This document shows, in pieces, positions 12,333 to 24,668 of a stretch of 64,000 nt of DNA (positions are counted from its first letter, which is position 1; each line of letters starts with the position of its first letter). The notes beneath the pieces were generated by a model. That model saw only the letters and a list, made by a program, of their open reading frames with translations, was not told where the DNA came from and ran no database searches. The translations under genes and the position numbers were made by a program. The stretch is from Pseudoscleropodium purum. Its lineage: Eukaryota; Streptophyta; Bryopsida; Hypnales; Brachytheciaceae. The stretch lies in assembly GCA_963969395.1 (NCBI GenBank), contig OZ017803.1:18414001-18478000 (forward strand). Direction: 5' to 3'.

Positions 12333-13035
12333 TCACATTGTTGCTTATGTGGCAGTATTTTGGCACCAAAAATTGGGCTCAAATGCTAAAAAATTGGGCG
12401 TGCATGTATTGAAAAAAATTTCCATTTAGGTCCCATTTGAGTTGGCCCTACATTTGTAAATTGGTCCAACTTGGAAGTGAGCCCAAGTCCTAGTATAAAG
12501 TCACCTTAGAAAAATATAACTTTCAAAGCATGCCTTGGATGGAATCAATAATGCATTACCAGTCAAAAATGAAATTTGGGTTCTCTCAAAATCTCTAAAA
12601 CCTTGTCATCAACATTGTCCAAGATGATTTATGACAAATTCTTCTTCACGATTTTCTAGACCAAGATGAATCAAGAATTTGTTTGTTCAAAACCCCACAC
12701 CAAAGTCCACCAAAGTCCAATAATGTGAACAGGCTCCAGCGCAAGCTGACTCACTCGCACCTTCGTCTTCTTCGTCGTCGTCGTCGTCGTCGTCTTCACC
12801 AAGCTTCCATTCTTCTCACAAGGCTGCTCTGGTCTTGGCTATGGCGAGTGCTGTTGCCGTGGATGCCACGCTTCGCTCGCCCTTTTCTTCCCTTCTCCTT
12901 TCTGCTTCCAATTAGGGTTACTCACTGTGCTATACTGAGAGCGAGCGAGGGGAGCTATTTTTTGAGCTCCATATTGTCGAGGCGTTTTCGAGGTTGTGGA
13001 TTTAGGGTTTCGGGGAGATCACCCGAGTAGCGACA
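12333..13035 (+). promoter_or_regulatory. Upstream region and leader of the SFT2-like gene
   Basis: Composition changes from AT-rich to mixed near 12720. A trinucleotide run (TCG)n at about 12772-12793 lies in the probable leader. An ATG at 12841 opens a 24-codon upstream ORF ending at 12915. An in-frame TAG at 13003 precedes the SFT2 reading frame. Confidence 0.4.
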
Positions 13036-15174
13036 GTGGCGACCGACAACATTCCGCCCCAGATAGGGGCGACGCTGGCAGGATGGAGGACCGCTTTGCA
13101 GGGGAAGATGCAAGCGGTGAAGGGGAACATTCAGGAGTTGAATATCCAGGGCAAGATTCAGGACTTGAATTTGCAGGGGAAGGTGCAGGACCTTTTCAAT
13201 CGGGACCAGGGGGCCAGCGCTGCTGCGGCAGAGCCGCTCAATGTGCAATCCGGCGGGGTTTTGTCTTCTTGGAACTCGTATGCTGCTCGGCCGCAGCCGC
13301 AGGTGGCCACGACGCATGGCGCCTCGGGGCGAGATCTGGAGTCCGGGGTGCCGGAGTCGCTCGCGCCGTTGCTGAAGTCCGCGAATTCCAGTCTTTCGAG
13401 TGCTTATAATTCGTGAGTGTATTGGTAATTGAATTTTGAAGGAGAATTATTGTTGGTAGGATATTTCGGAGTAGGTGTCGATGAAACGATTTTGGAGGAT
13501 TTTATCTTCTTTCATTTTATTTTTGTGGTTTCTTGAACTTTGATCTTTTCCAAGTATGATTTCTATTGAGCAACCGGACTTGGAATGATAGTTGCATTTC
13601 ATTTCATCTTCAGCTGGTTATGTTAAATGTGCTTGTGTTCCCTCTCGGAGACCAATGCTGTGTAGGGGCTGACGGTCCGATTTCTTGGTTATTTGCTTTC
13701 ATGCGTAGCTGCGACATTTGAGTGTTGTCATTTGTCGAAATTTTTAAAGACATAGCTATTTCTTTAACATTCAGCACATCCTTGTATGGTCTCTGGACTT
13801 TCTTGATGGTCCCTGGGTGGTCTCTCTGAGATTGACTGTCATGCAGAATGTTCCGAATAGGCTTTTAAGGGTTCGTTTGCATATGTTCATGACATGGTAT
13901 AGTCGTAGTGATGAGTGGATATGAGAGATGGATCGCAGCTCAAGGAAAGCAAACTCCTTCCAGGGTTTGTTTGAGCGGAAATGTTTATCATGGGGAAAAG
14001 TTGGTTGCAAGAGTGGATCCGGGTCTTTCAGAATGAGGAAGGTTTATTGTGTTGGAAGCGTTTGTTTGTTTAAGGTTGTAGTTCGGTTTGACTGTAGTGA
14101 TAAAATGCGTCCTCACTGGTTTGGAAATAAACTGACTACTTCCCCCATTCTACTGCAGTGTGACGAAAGGAGTTCAGTCTGCCACAGCAAATGTGCAGTC
14201 CGCTGCGCAATTTGTGCCCTCTAGGCAAGCGCTTACAGCATTTGCTATAATGATTGCGGCTGGGTCTTTCTTCATATTTATGGCATTTTTTATGTTCCTA
14301 CCTGTGATTGTTCTGGTTCCACAAAAGTTTGCTATCTCTTTCACGATCGGCTCCATCTTCATAGTTGGATCGTTCTTTGCGCTCAAAGGACCGAAAGCCC
14401 AGTTTTATCACATGATATCTAAAGAGGTAAACACTATTTGCCACTGTGATCATACTTGCTTTCTTTTACGATTTTCAATCTCATGAGGGAGTTGTATGAT
14501 TTATTTCACGTGAACTTCAGTTAGTATCTACGTTCTCAGTGAATGGTTTAGTAGCCCTTTCGAATCCTGTTGACCTCCCCTGTTTGTGTCTTGATTGTTT
14601 AGGGTAGATTCCATGGTACTTTGTTTTTGAATTTCAATTCTTAGATAAATCGCTTTGTTCTCTTTTTATTTAAAGTTTGCAATGACTGGATTTATTTATC
14701 TATTTATTCCCATCAAGATTACTTTCTTAAGGAAACATTGGACGAATGCAGAGATTGCCGTTTACAGCTGGGTTTATTGGGAGCATGGCAGCTACAATAT
14801 ATGTGTCTGTGGTCCTCCACAGCTACATACTATCTGTGGTCTTTGCCATTATTCAGGTTTTATTTCCTAACTATTTTTATTTTTCCTTGATGAAGTCATT
14901 TGAAAGAATTTATTGTTCGCAGCTGTATTTATATAAATTTTTTCGACGTACTTCTGTTGATGATTGTTTGGATATTTTTTCTTCGGAGGCAGGAACTCCT
15001 ATTATAGATAACAGTTGTAAGAGTATGTAATATTGTTTTTTTGTGATCCAGGTGCTTGCATTATTATATTACATGCTGTCGTACTTCCCTGGAGGAACTG
15101 CTGGCATGCAATTTTTGACTTCGATGATCGTGTCTTCCATCACGAAGTGCTTTGGCAGATTTACGTCATCCTGA
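13036..15174 (+). CDS. SFT2-like Golgi/endosome vesicle-transport membrane protein
   Basis: Four exons, 13036-13412, 14159-14426, 14752-14856 and 15052-15174, join in frame to 290 codons. Exon 2 has two hydrophobic segments (AFAIMIAAGSFFIFMAFFMF and FAISFTIGSIFIVGSFFALK), exon 3 RLPFTAGFIGSMAATIYVSV, and exon 4 ends GMQFLTSMIVSSITKCFGRF; this is the four-helix Got1/SFT2 family, which acts in vesicle fusion with the Golgi. The N-terminal part has short repeats (NIQGKIQDL, NLQGKVQDL) likely forming an amphipathic helix. The start is doubtful: after the in-frame TAG at 13003 the first candidate is GTG at 13036, and the first in-frame ATG is at 13108 (residue 25). A non-AUG start, an unseen upstream exon, or initiation at 13108 are all possible. 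Confidence 0.85.
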
Positions 15175-15818
15175 AACAGCAGGGTTCTAATATCCATGTC
15201 CCATACAGATTCCGAATTTTGGTCCTCCACATTTGAAGTGTAGAGGTCACAATGACAATTCTCAAGTCTTACCTTGGACGTGAAACTGGTGGGCACAAAT
15301 CCAGTAGGTGTAGGCAGTAGTGCTTTCTCTGCTTGCTTTTTCATCTTTGTATAGTCTCAACAGTATCATAGCATGCCGTGAAATTAGTACTAACTTTAGG
15401 GTTTGGGATAGTTGGTGGAACTCTAGAATATTTTTAAAGTGAGAACTTAATAATGGCTCGTCTCCATATCAGATTTAGCTTCATCAAGCATATCTTGTAC
15501 TGCTATAATTAGTTGTAATAACATGACAGCACCAAGCTTCATTTCAGGTTTTGATACCTCAACTGTTACTGCTATTCTGTGATATTCATTGGCATGAGTC
15601 AGACGATCTGTTTGCATTGTACTTAAATCTTTCATTTGTCTTGATTTCTACATATCTTACAGCATTTAGTACAAAAGAGGCAGATTTTGAAAATAGTAAG
15701 AGCTAAATACACATGATCGCTTATGTCAAATGTTGTATGACCCATGAGCAAAAGCACCCGTGCAACCTTGCTTAAGTGATCACTCCTCTCTGGTAGTGGT
15801 GGACGAGCGCAGAGAAAT
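15175..15818. other. SFT2-like 3' flank
   Basis: ORFs on the minus strand at 15069-15344, 15447-15635 and 15632-15853 show no domain I recognise. The region probably includes the SFT2-like 3' UTR. Confidence 0.35.
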
Positions 15819-16140
15819 TTGAAGGAATCCAAATCTGAGATTCCATCATCCAATACAGGCCCCGGTGCCCAGCACTGGTTGATACCCGAGTTTCACCTGC
15901 ACGGTATGATCAGAATCCATTTTTCCGCTTCCTGCGACTTCATTTTTCCCTTGGCCGAGACTTCCCCTCAATTTCCGCGCTTCGAGTCTTCCCTGCATTA
16001 CTTGTACAAAATCCGCAGCCTTCTCACAGTTACTGTACGTACTTCAGATCATTTGCTCTGCTTTCTGCTTTCAATTCTACCGTCTTCGTTCTATGTGCGG
16101 TGCACTAACTTTGAAATAGTCAGTTTTCTCCTTAGATTTC

Positions 16141-16328
16141 AGCAAGATGGAAGTAGCGCAGTCCCCAATGAATTGGACACATCCGACGATACCACCATGA
16201 TGTTCGTCGCGGATTCTAACGTTGCTAATTCGAGTTATCAGCAGCTGTTGTTTGATAAAAACCTGATTCCGCCCCATAGTACCGCTGCTCAGGCCGATCA
16301 TGACAACGTTCTGCAAATCCTGGGATGA
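16141..16328 (+). other. Possible exon upstream of the AP2 remnant
   Basis: A pyrimidine-rich stretch ending 'agatttcag' (to 16142) could be a splice acceptor. The following frame reads QDGSSAVPNELDTSDDTTMM and ends at TGA in 16326-16328. It is acidic, Ser/Thr-rich and unrecognised. It may be the 5' part of the AP2-like locus, but no joining frame can be shown. Confidence 0.25.
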
Positions 16329-16582
16329 TATGGGGCAGCTAAACTGAGAGCCAGCAGAGCAGTTGAATTGTGAGTCTGCAGAGCAGTTTATTTGAGTTCC
16401 ATTGGGAGCCTGCAGAGGAGGTCTAGGGTCTTCCAACAATTCAGACAATATCAGAATTTCCGCTGTCTGGAAAGATTAAGGAAGCGGGAGAGGATGGTCA
16501 TTTCTGTAGAGGAGGAATGGGGTGGAGCATTCTCAGATGATCACATCGACGAAGACACTTCCAGTCTCTCCCCGCGACCATC

Positions 16583-17117
16583 TTTGCCGCCTGGCGAGAG
16601 TATGGGGTCACGTATCACAAGAACAACCAGTGGCAGACGTACTTGCGGATAAGGCCCGGCAACTGCGCGGACGCAATAAGGGCGTGCAGATCTTTCTTGG
16701 CAACTTTGACACTGTGGACGAGGCGAAAATGGCCCACGATAGAGCTGCCATCAAACTGGGGGTAAGGGGATATATTCATTAAAGTTGCAAAATCTGTGCT
16801 GTTGTGCAATTCTCAATCTGTGCTGGTCCTACCAAGTGTTGAAATTACGTTAGCCAAAATTGCTAGGTTTGCATTTTCCAGACGTACTCTAATCTGGAAC
16901 TGTAGACCCATACCAACACTGTTTTCGAACTTTGTCAACATGCCTGTCGTTACAATTTTCTGAAACATGCCACATTTTAATAATTATATTGATGTGTACA
17001 ATCGCTAGGGGGAAGCCGTATCCGTTAAACTTTCCGGAGACCGAGCGTGCGGGCTGCATTGCGGAGCATGCAAATTGGCCCCCTGGTGTCTTCCTGTGGA
17101 ACATCAGGCCCATATAA
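16583..17117 (+). pseudogene. AP2/ERF-domain gene remnant, frameshifted
   Basis: Two parts of one AP2 DNA-binding domain lie in different frames. The frame through 16583-16640 reads WREYGVTYHKNNQWQTYLRI. The frame from 16681 reads GVQIFLGNFDTVDEAKMAHD then RAAIKLG, which matches the AP2 helix region. A donor-like GTAAGG follows at 16762; a later segment from 17009 reads GKPYPLNFPETE, the usual domain end, but it does not keep frame with the preceding part across the apparent splice. An intact gene would encode a plant transcription factor. Two frame breaks make a pseudogene most likely; sequencing indels or a misread intron are the alternatives. Confidence 0.6.
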
Positions 17118-18005
17118 TTTCGTTAAATTTGCAAAATGCGCTCAACAAAAAAATGTGACATATTCCTTTATATAGGTCTAATTTTAGGCCAAATCAGATT
17201 GGGGGTTCAAGCCGCACGTCCTGAACCGCGCCAAAGTAATGGAACATCGCCCTATTTAACGAAATTGACAAGTTCAGTAAAGGCAATGCAAGAGCAGCTT
17301 GAAAGGGGTGTGCGTGAGGAAACGATCAAATGCGGCAAGGAGTGATCGGTCAGCTAATGAATCGAAGCTCATCTTGACGGTAAAGGAGTCCGGGTATGAC
17401 ATGAAGTGAGCTTTCATGCTGAGGAACTTTGAGCTTTAGGGGAGGCTGGTCAAGCAGACGACCGAGCGCTGTTATTCCTGTGGAGCAGTTGCGTTGCGTC
17501 ACAAATTATCGGTCCAGCGGTTACTCAGTCGAGGACATCGAGGCCGTCGATCGTCAGAAGCAAGCTGCTTGCATGATTGACTGCAGTCTTGGTTGTCATT
17601 CTACGTACCTACATGCATGCACAGTATGTCGAATGAACAATATTGCAACCTAACCGCCGATCGAACTGCGTGCATGCGCGCATCGTTCCTGGCGTTGATT
17701 TGACGGACAAGACTTAATTTGTTGACAGGCTTGCATATATTCGACTCCGTTGAATGGTGAGTCCGGTATCAGGGCCGGTCTGCGACGTCGCAGAAGTCCT
17801 GCATTGAATCAGAGTCGGCAGCCAATTGCTCAAGCTGGACAAGGGATCTTCATCGACCGGAATGTAGGTCACTGACGTCAATTTCGTTAAATTGGCGACA
17901 ACATTCCACAAACCAAAATTTTGACATGTATCTTTGCAAAGGTCTAATTTCAGACCTGTAGAGATTTTGGTTTCAAGCCCAGTGACCTAAGTAATGGAAT
18001 AACTT
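17117..18005 (+). repeat. Direct repeat pair of about 125 bp
   Basis: Copies at about 17117-17243 and 17880-18003 share 'tttcgttaaatt', 'aggtctaattt.ag', 'ggtttcaagcc' and 'aagtaatggaa'. A shorter inverted piece lies near 17251. The 640 bp between them are GC-richer and contain short ORFs without recognisable features. It could be a degenerate element with terminal direct repeats. Confidence 0.45.
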
Positions 18006-19201
18006 ATCACCAATTTTGACATTTCAATCTAATCAGACACGCAATATCTATGACCTAGATTTAGTTTGAAAAAGATGTGATGTTGTTCCAAAAGAATTTA
18101 TGTATTGAAAGATATTTTTATGAACAGTATACTCTGGAGTAATTAGCAAGCAGCGTAAGCTTACCATGGGTAGTTGCAAGATACACTGACTCGATAGGTT
18201 TGCGCCAAATGAGTTTGAAGAGATCGCTCTCAAAAATTTCAAGAAAATTGAATTCAATTCAATACAGTATGGAAACTTAGAAGAAGAAGCCAAAAAGACT
18301 GTATGGAAATGCTAAAAAGGTTTATCTAAAAGCTATTTATTCATTTTATAAAAGTCATAATTCATTCATTATTTTTAGAAAAGTTCTTGTCAATGATGTA
18401 GTCTTAGTGTATAATTTGAATCCCAAATGTCAACTCTCATTTTTTGGTGTGTCAAAATTATTTATGTACTTGTCAAGTCCAATTTGTATTGGAGTGTTTA
18501 AATTTGTTCATGTAATTATCAATGATGTAAACAATCTCTTAGTATATGTATTTGAATTCCAATTTCAAACTCTAATTTTTTTAGGTGTACCTAAAATTGT
18601 ATTGAATCATCTAAAATGACATCATTTCTTGCTATCTATTCTCACAACTTGAAGGCCAAGGGCAAAAAACATTCTATTATTATTTTTCTATTTTCCTACC
18701 TTGCCTTCTTAGTTGTATAAGACTTGTACAAGCACACATTGTGTAAGATATGTTCCAAAGAGAGATGGAATTCTTTTTTGGAATGATAGAATTTGGTCAA
18801 AAGTCACCCCTTTAGTATGAAGGTTCTTAAGGTGTGATGGTGTCCAAGGGATGAAGGTCCAACTGAGCTTTATAAAAATGAAGGCTTGTTTTGCAAATTC
18901 ACCATCCAATACCAATCAAGTTAGGATGATCCATTGTGATTGGACCTCTTGGTCATGTAAATATTTAGGATTGTCAAATTCACAAATTTTCATTTGTATT
19001 ATCACCAACTAATTAATGAAAAAAGAAAACATAAATTTTAGGTAGCCAAAATAAAAACATATAACTTTCTATTATTATTTCTAAAGGTGAACTACTCTTA
19101 TGCACATGGATGCTAATGCAGCTTAAATAATTTCCTACCGATGGTTGCAATGACAATCCAAAAGTAATAGTCCTTAAGGATCGAGAAATAATGAATGAAT
19201 T
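18006..19201. other. AT-rich intergenic DNA left of the retrotransposon
   Basis: AT-rich. A diverged tandem duplication is visible at about 18388-18600 (shared 'tcaatgatgta', 'tttgaat.cc', 'tcaaactc'-like blocks). No gene recognised. Confidence 0.4.
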
Positions 19202-19457
19202 TGTTACGGATTGATTCAACAAGGAAGTCAATGCTCTACTTGGATTGCATTCAAAGTAAATCAATACTAAATTACAATTAAATTACAACAATGACAAGAA
19301 GAATCAAACTTACACATTGTGGTGAAATCATCTTATTTTCATTAAGCAAAATGTCAAGTGAGGAACAACCCTCCTCTCATGGTTATTAAAAACAAGGGAG
19401 AGACCAACTAACCCTAACCGTTACAACTATTCACTTGTTACGAACGGGTTTGTAACA
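19202..19457 (-). repeat. 3' LTR of the chromovirus
   Basis: It starts TGTTACGGATTGATTC and ends GGGTTTGTAACA on the plus strand. By eye it differs from the other LTR at about 16 of 256 positions, nearly all transitions. Confidence 0.9.
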
Positions 19458-20836
19458 TTACCCCTCCTTCTAGGTTGGGGCCCCGGTGCCGTTGGATGAA
19501 GTTTATAGAAATCTGCAATAGCCTCTAAGGCGTTTTCAAGATTGTCCGCTGGCTCCCACGAATTCTCTTCCGAGCCATAGCCTTCCCATGACACCAAATA
19601 GTGGAGTTTTTTCCAATGGCCAAATAAACATGAATCAATAACCTTGTGCACCTCCCACTCTACATCTCTAATTGGGGTAATAATTGGTGGAGGTGGTATA
19701 TGGCGACGCCCGAGAATGGTATTTTCACGATATTTTTCAAGTAGAGAAATATGGAAGACATTGTGAATACGTAATGTCTTAGGTAATTTCAACCGGTAAA
19801 TAAGATCGGAGATTTTATCTATTGGAAACGGCCCAAGAAACTTAGAAGCTAATTTATGAGAGGGCTTTGTAGTTGCAATATTCTCATGGCGCAAGAGGAC
19901 TTTGTCACTTGGTTGAAAGTTTGGTTGTAGTTGTACCCCTCGATCATAATTTCACTTAGCTTGTTCCCCTGCAATCATAATCATAGTCTTGAATTCCTCA
20001 TGAACTTGTCGTAGATGTCGAACCTGGTCCTCGACTGCTAGAACAGTAGATGTTGTAGGTATAGAAAACGATAATGCCGGATGGTAACCATAAATGGCAT
20101 AGAATGGAAAAAATCCTATTGAAGAGTGGCATGCGTTGTTGTAGGCAAACTCTGCTAATGGCAAGAGATTAGCCCAATTGTCTTGACGTTTTATGGTAAA
20201 CATTCGAAGAAATTGTTCAATTACTTGGTTCACCCTCTCTGTTTGTCCATCCCCTTGGGGATGAAAAGCCGTCATTGGTGAAGGTTGGATCTTGAAAAGT
20301 TCACATAGTCTACGCATAAACTTTGATACAAAAATGGAGCCCCTATCTGATATGACCTCATCCGGCATGCTGTGATACTTCTACACATTGTTTAAATATA
20401 ACGATATAATATCATTAGAGTCAATGGTCTCCTTTGTAGAGACAAAATGAGCTAGTTTAGTATTTTTATCAACAACCACTAGGATAGAATCATACCCTTT
20501 GCTTTGGGGTAGTTTAATGATGAAGTCAGTGGAAATGCGTTTCTATGGAGCATGAGCGGCTAGAATTGGTTGCAGTAGGCCATAGCGAGGATGACGTGTT
20601 GCTTTTGACCTCTAGTACAAATCGCACCCATCAACATATCGATGAACATAACGACGAATAGTTGGCCAATAAAAAATTCTAGTTACCAATTCTAAAGTTT
20701 TAACCCGACCCTGATGTCCCGCGGTAGGAGCATCATGCCTCAATCACAATATTTGTCATTGGAGTTCGTCATCGTTTGGTACATATATCATGTCTTTGAA
20801 CCGAAGAATTCCATCTATAAGGTTATATTCTTGAAA
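19427..20836 (-). pseudogene. Retrotransposon integrase with C-terminal chromodomain
   Basis: The zinc-binding part (HDAPTAGHQGRVKTLELV) lies in degenerate frame at about 20600-20735; core residues follow in STDFIIKLPQSKGYDSILVV (about 20490), EVISDRGSIFVSKF and GQTERVNQVIEQFLR. The C-terminus reads VHKVIDSC then YLVSWEGYGSEENSWEPADN, a chromodomain that in relatives guides insertion to heterochromatin. A stop separates the core from the C-terminal part at about 19950. Confidence 0.9.
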
Positions 20837-22545
20837 CTAACAGCGGATATCATGCGGACTTTTTTTTAATCCCCCTTTTAAAAATGTCAATATTGGTTGC
20901 AATGTGGGGTCTTCGTCAATGCATAGTTTTATTTGTTCTATAATATGGGCATCACTCCAGATAGGTTCACAATCCTCTAATGCTGCCAAATGCAAAAGGA
21001 GATGATTTTCCTCATTTTGGCCTTCCATGAGATCAACTCTTCTTGAGAGGGCATCTACATGCCCATTTAATGAACCCAGTCGATGTTGGAAATCAAAATC
21101 GAACGTGGATAAAATTCTGACCACTAGGCCTATTGCCTATTTAATTGCTTTGTAGTCAAAAAATACTCCAAATTTTTAGGATCCGAAATTACCCGGATTT
21201 GATGAGGTGACCCTTCTAAATACACTCGCTAATCCTGAAAAGCTAGAATAATACTTAGGAGTTTTTTGTCATAAATGTCGTAGTTCTATTCAGCCGGAGA
21301 CATTTTAGAATTCCTATAAGCACATGGATGTAAATGACCATCATCCCCATGTTGCGACAGAATTGCACTTGTTGCCATGTCCGACACATCCATTTCAACT
21401 ATAAAAGATTGTGCAAAGTCAGGATGGAGCAGTACCAATGCTTGAAGAAATCTTGATCGGAGATCCATGAATGTTTGACTTGCTTGTAGGTTCCATTCAA
21501 ATTGTTTATTCTTTTGGGTCAAAATAGTGAGAGGAACGGTGATTTTGGAATAATCACATATGAACCAACGGTAAAAATTTGCAAATCCAAAGAAAGCTTG
21601 AATCTCTTTAACAGACTTTGGAATAGGCCAATCCTTAATAGTTTGCACCTTGTTTGGACACATTTCAAGTCCTTTAGCCGAGACAATCATTCCCCAAAAT
21701 TCAACAGAATGTTGATGGAATTGACATTTGGATTCCTTAGCATATAGCCCATGTTCTTGTAATCTTTGTAACACGTCCCTTACCACTTGTCGATGCTCTT
21801 CAAGATTCTTTGAAAAAATTAAGATGTCATTTAAATATATAATGACAGATATGTCAAAAAGGTCCTTAAAAATATCTTGCATTAAAGATTGGAATTGAGG
21901 CGGGGCATTAGTCAACCCAAACGGCATAACTAAATATTCAAATAACCCGTACCGCATTTTGAAAGTTGTTTTGAATTCGTGGCCCGCAGCCATACGAACT
22001 CGATAATAGGCTTGTCGAATGTCTAATTTGAAGAAAATTGTAGCCCCTACCAACCGGTCAGTGAGCTCGGGGATAAGGGGTAGGGGATAACGGTTCCGCA
22101 TGGTGACTTTATTAAGATTTCGGTAATCTACACAAACCCAAATTGAACCGTCTTTTTTTTGAGCAAATGCAATAGGTGCCGAAACGGGAGACTTGGATCT
22201 TCAAATCCAGCCCTTGCCTAAATTTTCATCTAAATATCTTTGGAGTTCTTCCAATTCCACCAGAGACATCAGTCGCAACCCAATGTTACGAGGCTCTTGT
22301 CCTTCTTTAAATTCAATCTTCATATCACAAGCACCATGGGCTGGCAACTCATTTGATGCCACCTCACTAAAAGCTACCTTTAAATCATGATATTCTTCTG
22401 GAATGGAGGAAGATAATGGTGTATCAACTTTGGAAAGCTCGAGCGCATAAATTTTTGCTTCCTTTGTCGAAAGACGAAAAGCTGACGTAGACACCAATGC
22501 ATGCTTTGGAGCAACTAAAAAAAAATTTCTTCCCCTCCTTGACAT
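20837..22545 (-). pseudogene. Retrotransposon reverse transcriptase and RNase H
   Basis: RT motifs read IPELTDRLVGATIFFKLDIR, then LVMPFGLTNAPPQF, then YLND at codon 21829-21834, where an Asn replaces the first of the two catalytic Asp residues of this motif. RNase H starts SFIVEMDVSDMATSAILSQH. Stops interrupt at about 22200 and 21286, and a frameshift precedes SLNGHVDALSRR at about 21060. The polymerase would be inactive. Confidence 0.88.
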
Positions 22546-22733
22546 TCAAATCATATTTTGAGGGGGGGCCCTTTCCCTATGGGCCACCAAGTAGCTCAAC
22601 TACTGTTGCTTGGCGGGTAGGCCCTGATAGATGCCAGGCTAAGCCTACCAAGCGCAGCCCCTGGTACCGGGCCGGCACCGCTAGGCATTGGTGCCTAGCC
22701 CCGCCCAATAGTTTGCGCCTGGGCTGCCTGGGC

Positions 22734-23546
22734 CTATGTCGTTTGGGCCTGCGGGGCTGGAAATTTTTTTCCCTCCATTTTCTGGGCATTTTCTTCGCAT
22801 TCAATAGCTTCGTCATTTTCTCTTTCTCCTTGCACCCCATGCATCATGCACAAAGCCTGACAATATGGAGAATCAAATACCACACTTCGTTGAGACCACC
22901 GAATAGTCGGATCATGGCGGATCAACCATGGAATGCCTAAGATACATGGATACTTGCCTATATTCGTAACATCCGCTACCAATCTTTCACAATGATTTCC
23001 AATTATAATTTCTACCATAGCCTCATGGATTACAAGCCTAGAACTGATCATTTGTCCATCCATTACCCTAACTTCACGCAGCACCGGCTTTAGTTGTAGT
23101 AACGCATTACATTGCTCAACAAATTTGGGATGCATAAATATTCCCGTGGCCCCCGAATCCACTAATGTGAGGCCTGGGACAGAATTGAGCTTTGCATTCA
23201 ACGTCACATGTACACTAGGATCAATAGTGGCATGTAAATATAATGGATCTACTCTGCCTTCTACCTCCTTCGAAATCTCTGCAACATTATTTGACCATAT
23301 ATTACCCCATTGCAAATTCTCCCAAGGAGCCAATTCAAAGTGTTGCTCCCTCATATTGTCCACCTTCCTTGTTGCTTCCAACATGGGTGTCTTATAGATG
23401 ATGGCAGTGGCAATTTGCACAGTGCCCAGGTACAGAAAATTTTCCTTCAGTCCCAAGCTTTCTCTTTCCCTAAAGAGGTGCCTTCCACTCCAATGATAGC
23501 AGAGATAGACAATGGCTTGGAAGGATTCGTGGGGCAATGCCATCAA
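22734..23546 (-). pseudogene. Retrotransposon aspartic protease region
   Basis: The frame carries LTLVDSGATGIFMHPKF, the catalytic DSG loop of a retropepsin, and CILGIPWLIRHDPTIRW, the usual flap-downstream motif. It is out of frame with gag. The linker to RT (22560-22760) is GC-rich and Pro/Gln/Ala-rich and contains stops. Confidence 0.85.
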
Positions 23547-24535
23547 ATATGACCTACTTCACCGCAACTCCAACAACATCCTTGACATTGATATTTCTGC
23601 CATTCCACCACCGTCTTTGCCAAGGCTGTAGTAGGAGTATGCACCGCCCTAAGTTCCATTGGCACCGGACCAGAGGCATTTGAGTTAGATTGGAATTTTC
23701 CTACAGCATCCCGTGGCAATATTATTGGAGATCGGAAACTTGGAGCCTCAAATTGTGAACGGCGGTTTTGATGCCGACCCCATAATCTCTCATCGATCTG
23801 TGACGACATTGACATCCAGTCTTGTAGTTGCCATGGTTGTGTCTTAGCTGTCACTACCGAATCCAAAATCTCGTCCTTAAGTCCACCACGGAATCGAGCT
23901 ACCAAACTAGATTCATTCCAATCGAGTAGAGCCACATATTCATTAAACATAGAAATATAATTAGAAACTGACCCAATTTGTCGAAGCTTCCCAATGCAAT
24001 CCTTAGCATTGCTCCTACGATCAATATCCCCATAGACAGCAATCACGGATTTCCAAAAAGCATGATAATTGCCCAACAACTCGTGATCACGTTCCTCGTC
24101 CAAAGCTTGGAGAAGAAGCATAGCCCAATTTTGCACCACTCCAGTCATATACAAAAGAGCATAAGCTACTTTATCTGCATCAGAGTTATAAGTTCACGGT
24201 TTACCTCGAAATACAAGACGAAGTTGTACAAACCATCAGTAAACTTCATTTCCCTTCTTTCCAAAAAACTTATTCGATTCCGCTACCTTAGATTCCTTAG
24301 GTTCAATGTTTGATTCCTCACACCTCCCTCCTAATATCCCTCCACTATTGGATATGGAAGAGACAACCAGTCGTGGTCCCTGCGTTGTTCTACTCGAAAT
24401 CTCTTGCATCAAATGAGGAATTGCGGCTTGGAAAACACTTTGAATTTGTTGTTGGATGAAGGCCACCCACTCTGACCCCACCCCATCCACCATCAATTCT
24501 TCCCCCGGGTTGACCATCCGTAGTTCTTGATCCAT
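23543..24535 (-). pseudogene. Retrotransposon gag, broken
   Basis: The 5' frame opens MDQELRMVNPGEELMVDGVG and is stopped at 24236-24238; a second stop follows in frame at 24194-24196. The frame then continues with typical Gag (LYMTGVVQNWAMLLLQALDE) to a zinc knuckle CWSCGEVGH, where another TGA falls inside the knuckle before its last Cys. The product would be the capsid/nucleocapsid protein. Confidence 0.85.
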
Positions 24536-24668
24536 CGAAGGATATTAGGTTCACGAATCAAATAATCATACAAAATCCCTCCTTGCAACGGCCGCGAGTC
24601 AATGCCATCAATGCACCTTCAACTTAGGAATCCAAATTAGAGCATGGACTTTAAGTGACTTGACATTA

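Noticed and set aside
22560..22760. GC-rich patch in the chromovirus, considered as a separate insertion
   Set aside because: It reads as a Pro/Gln/Ala-rich linker between protease and RT in the element's own frame, broken by a few stops; no target duplication or inverted ends were found.
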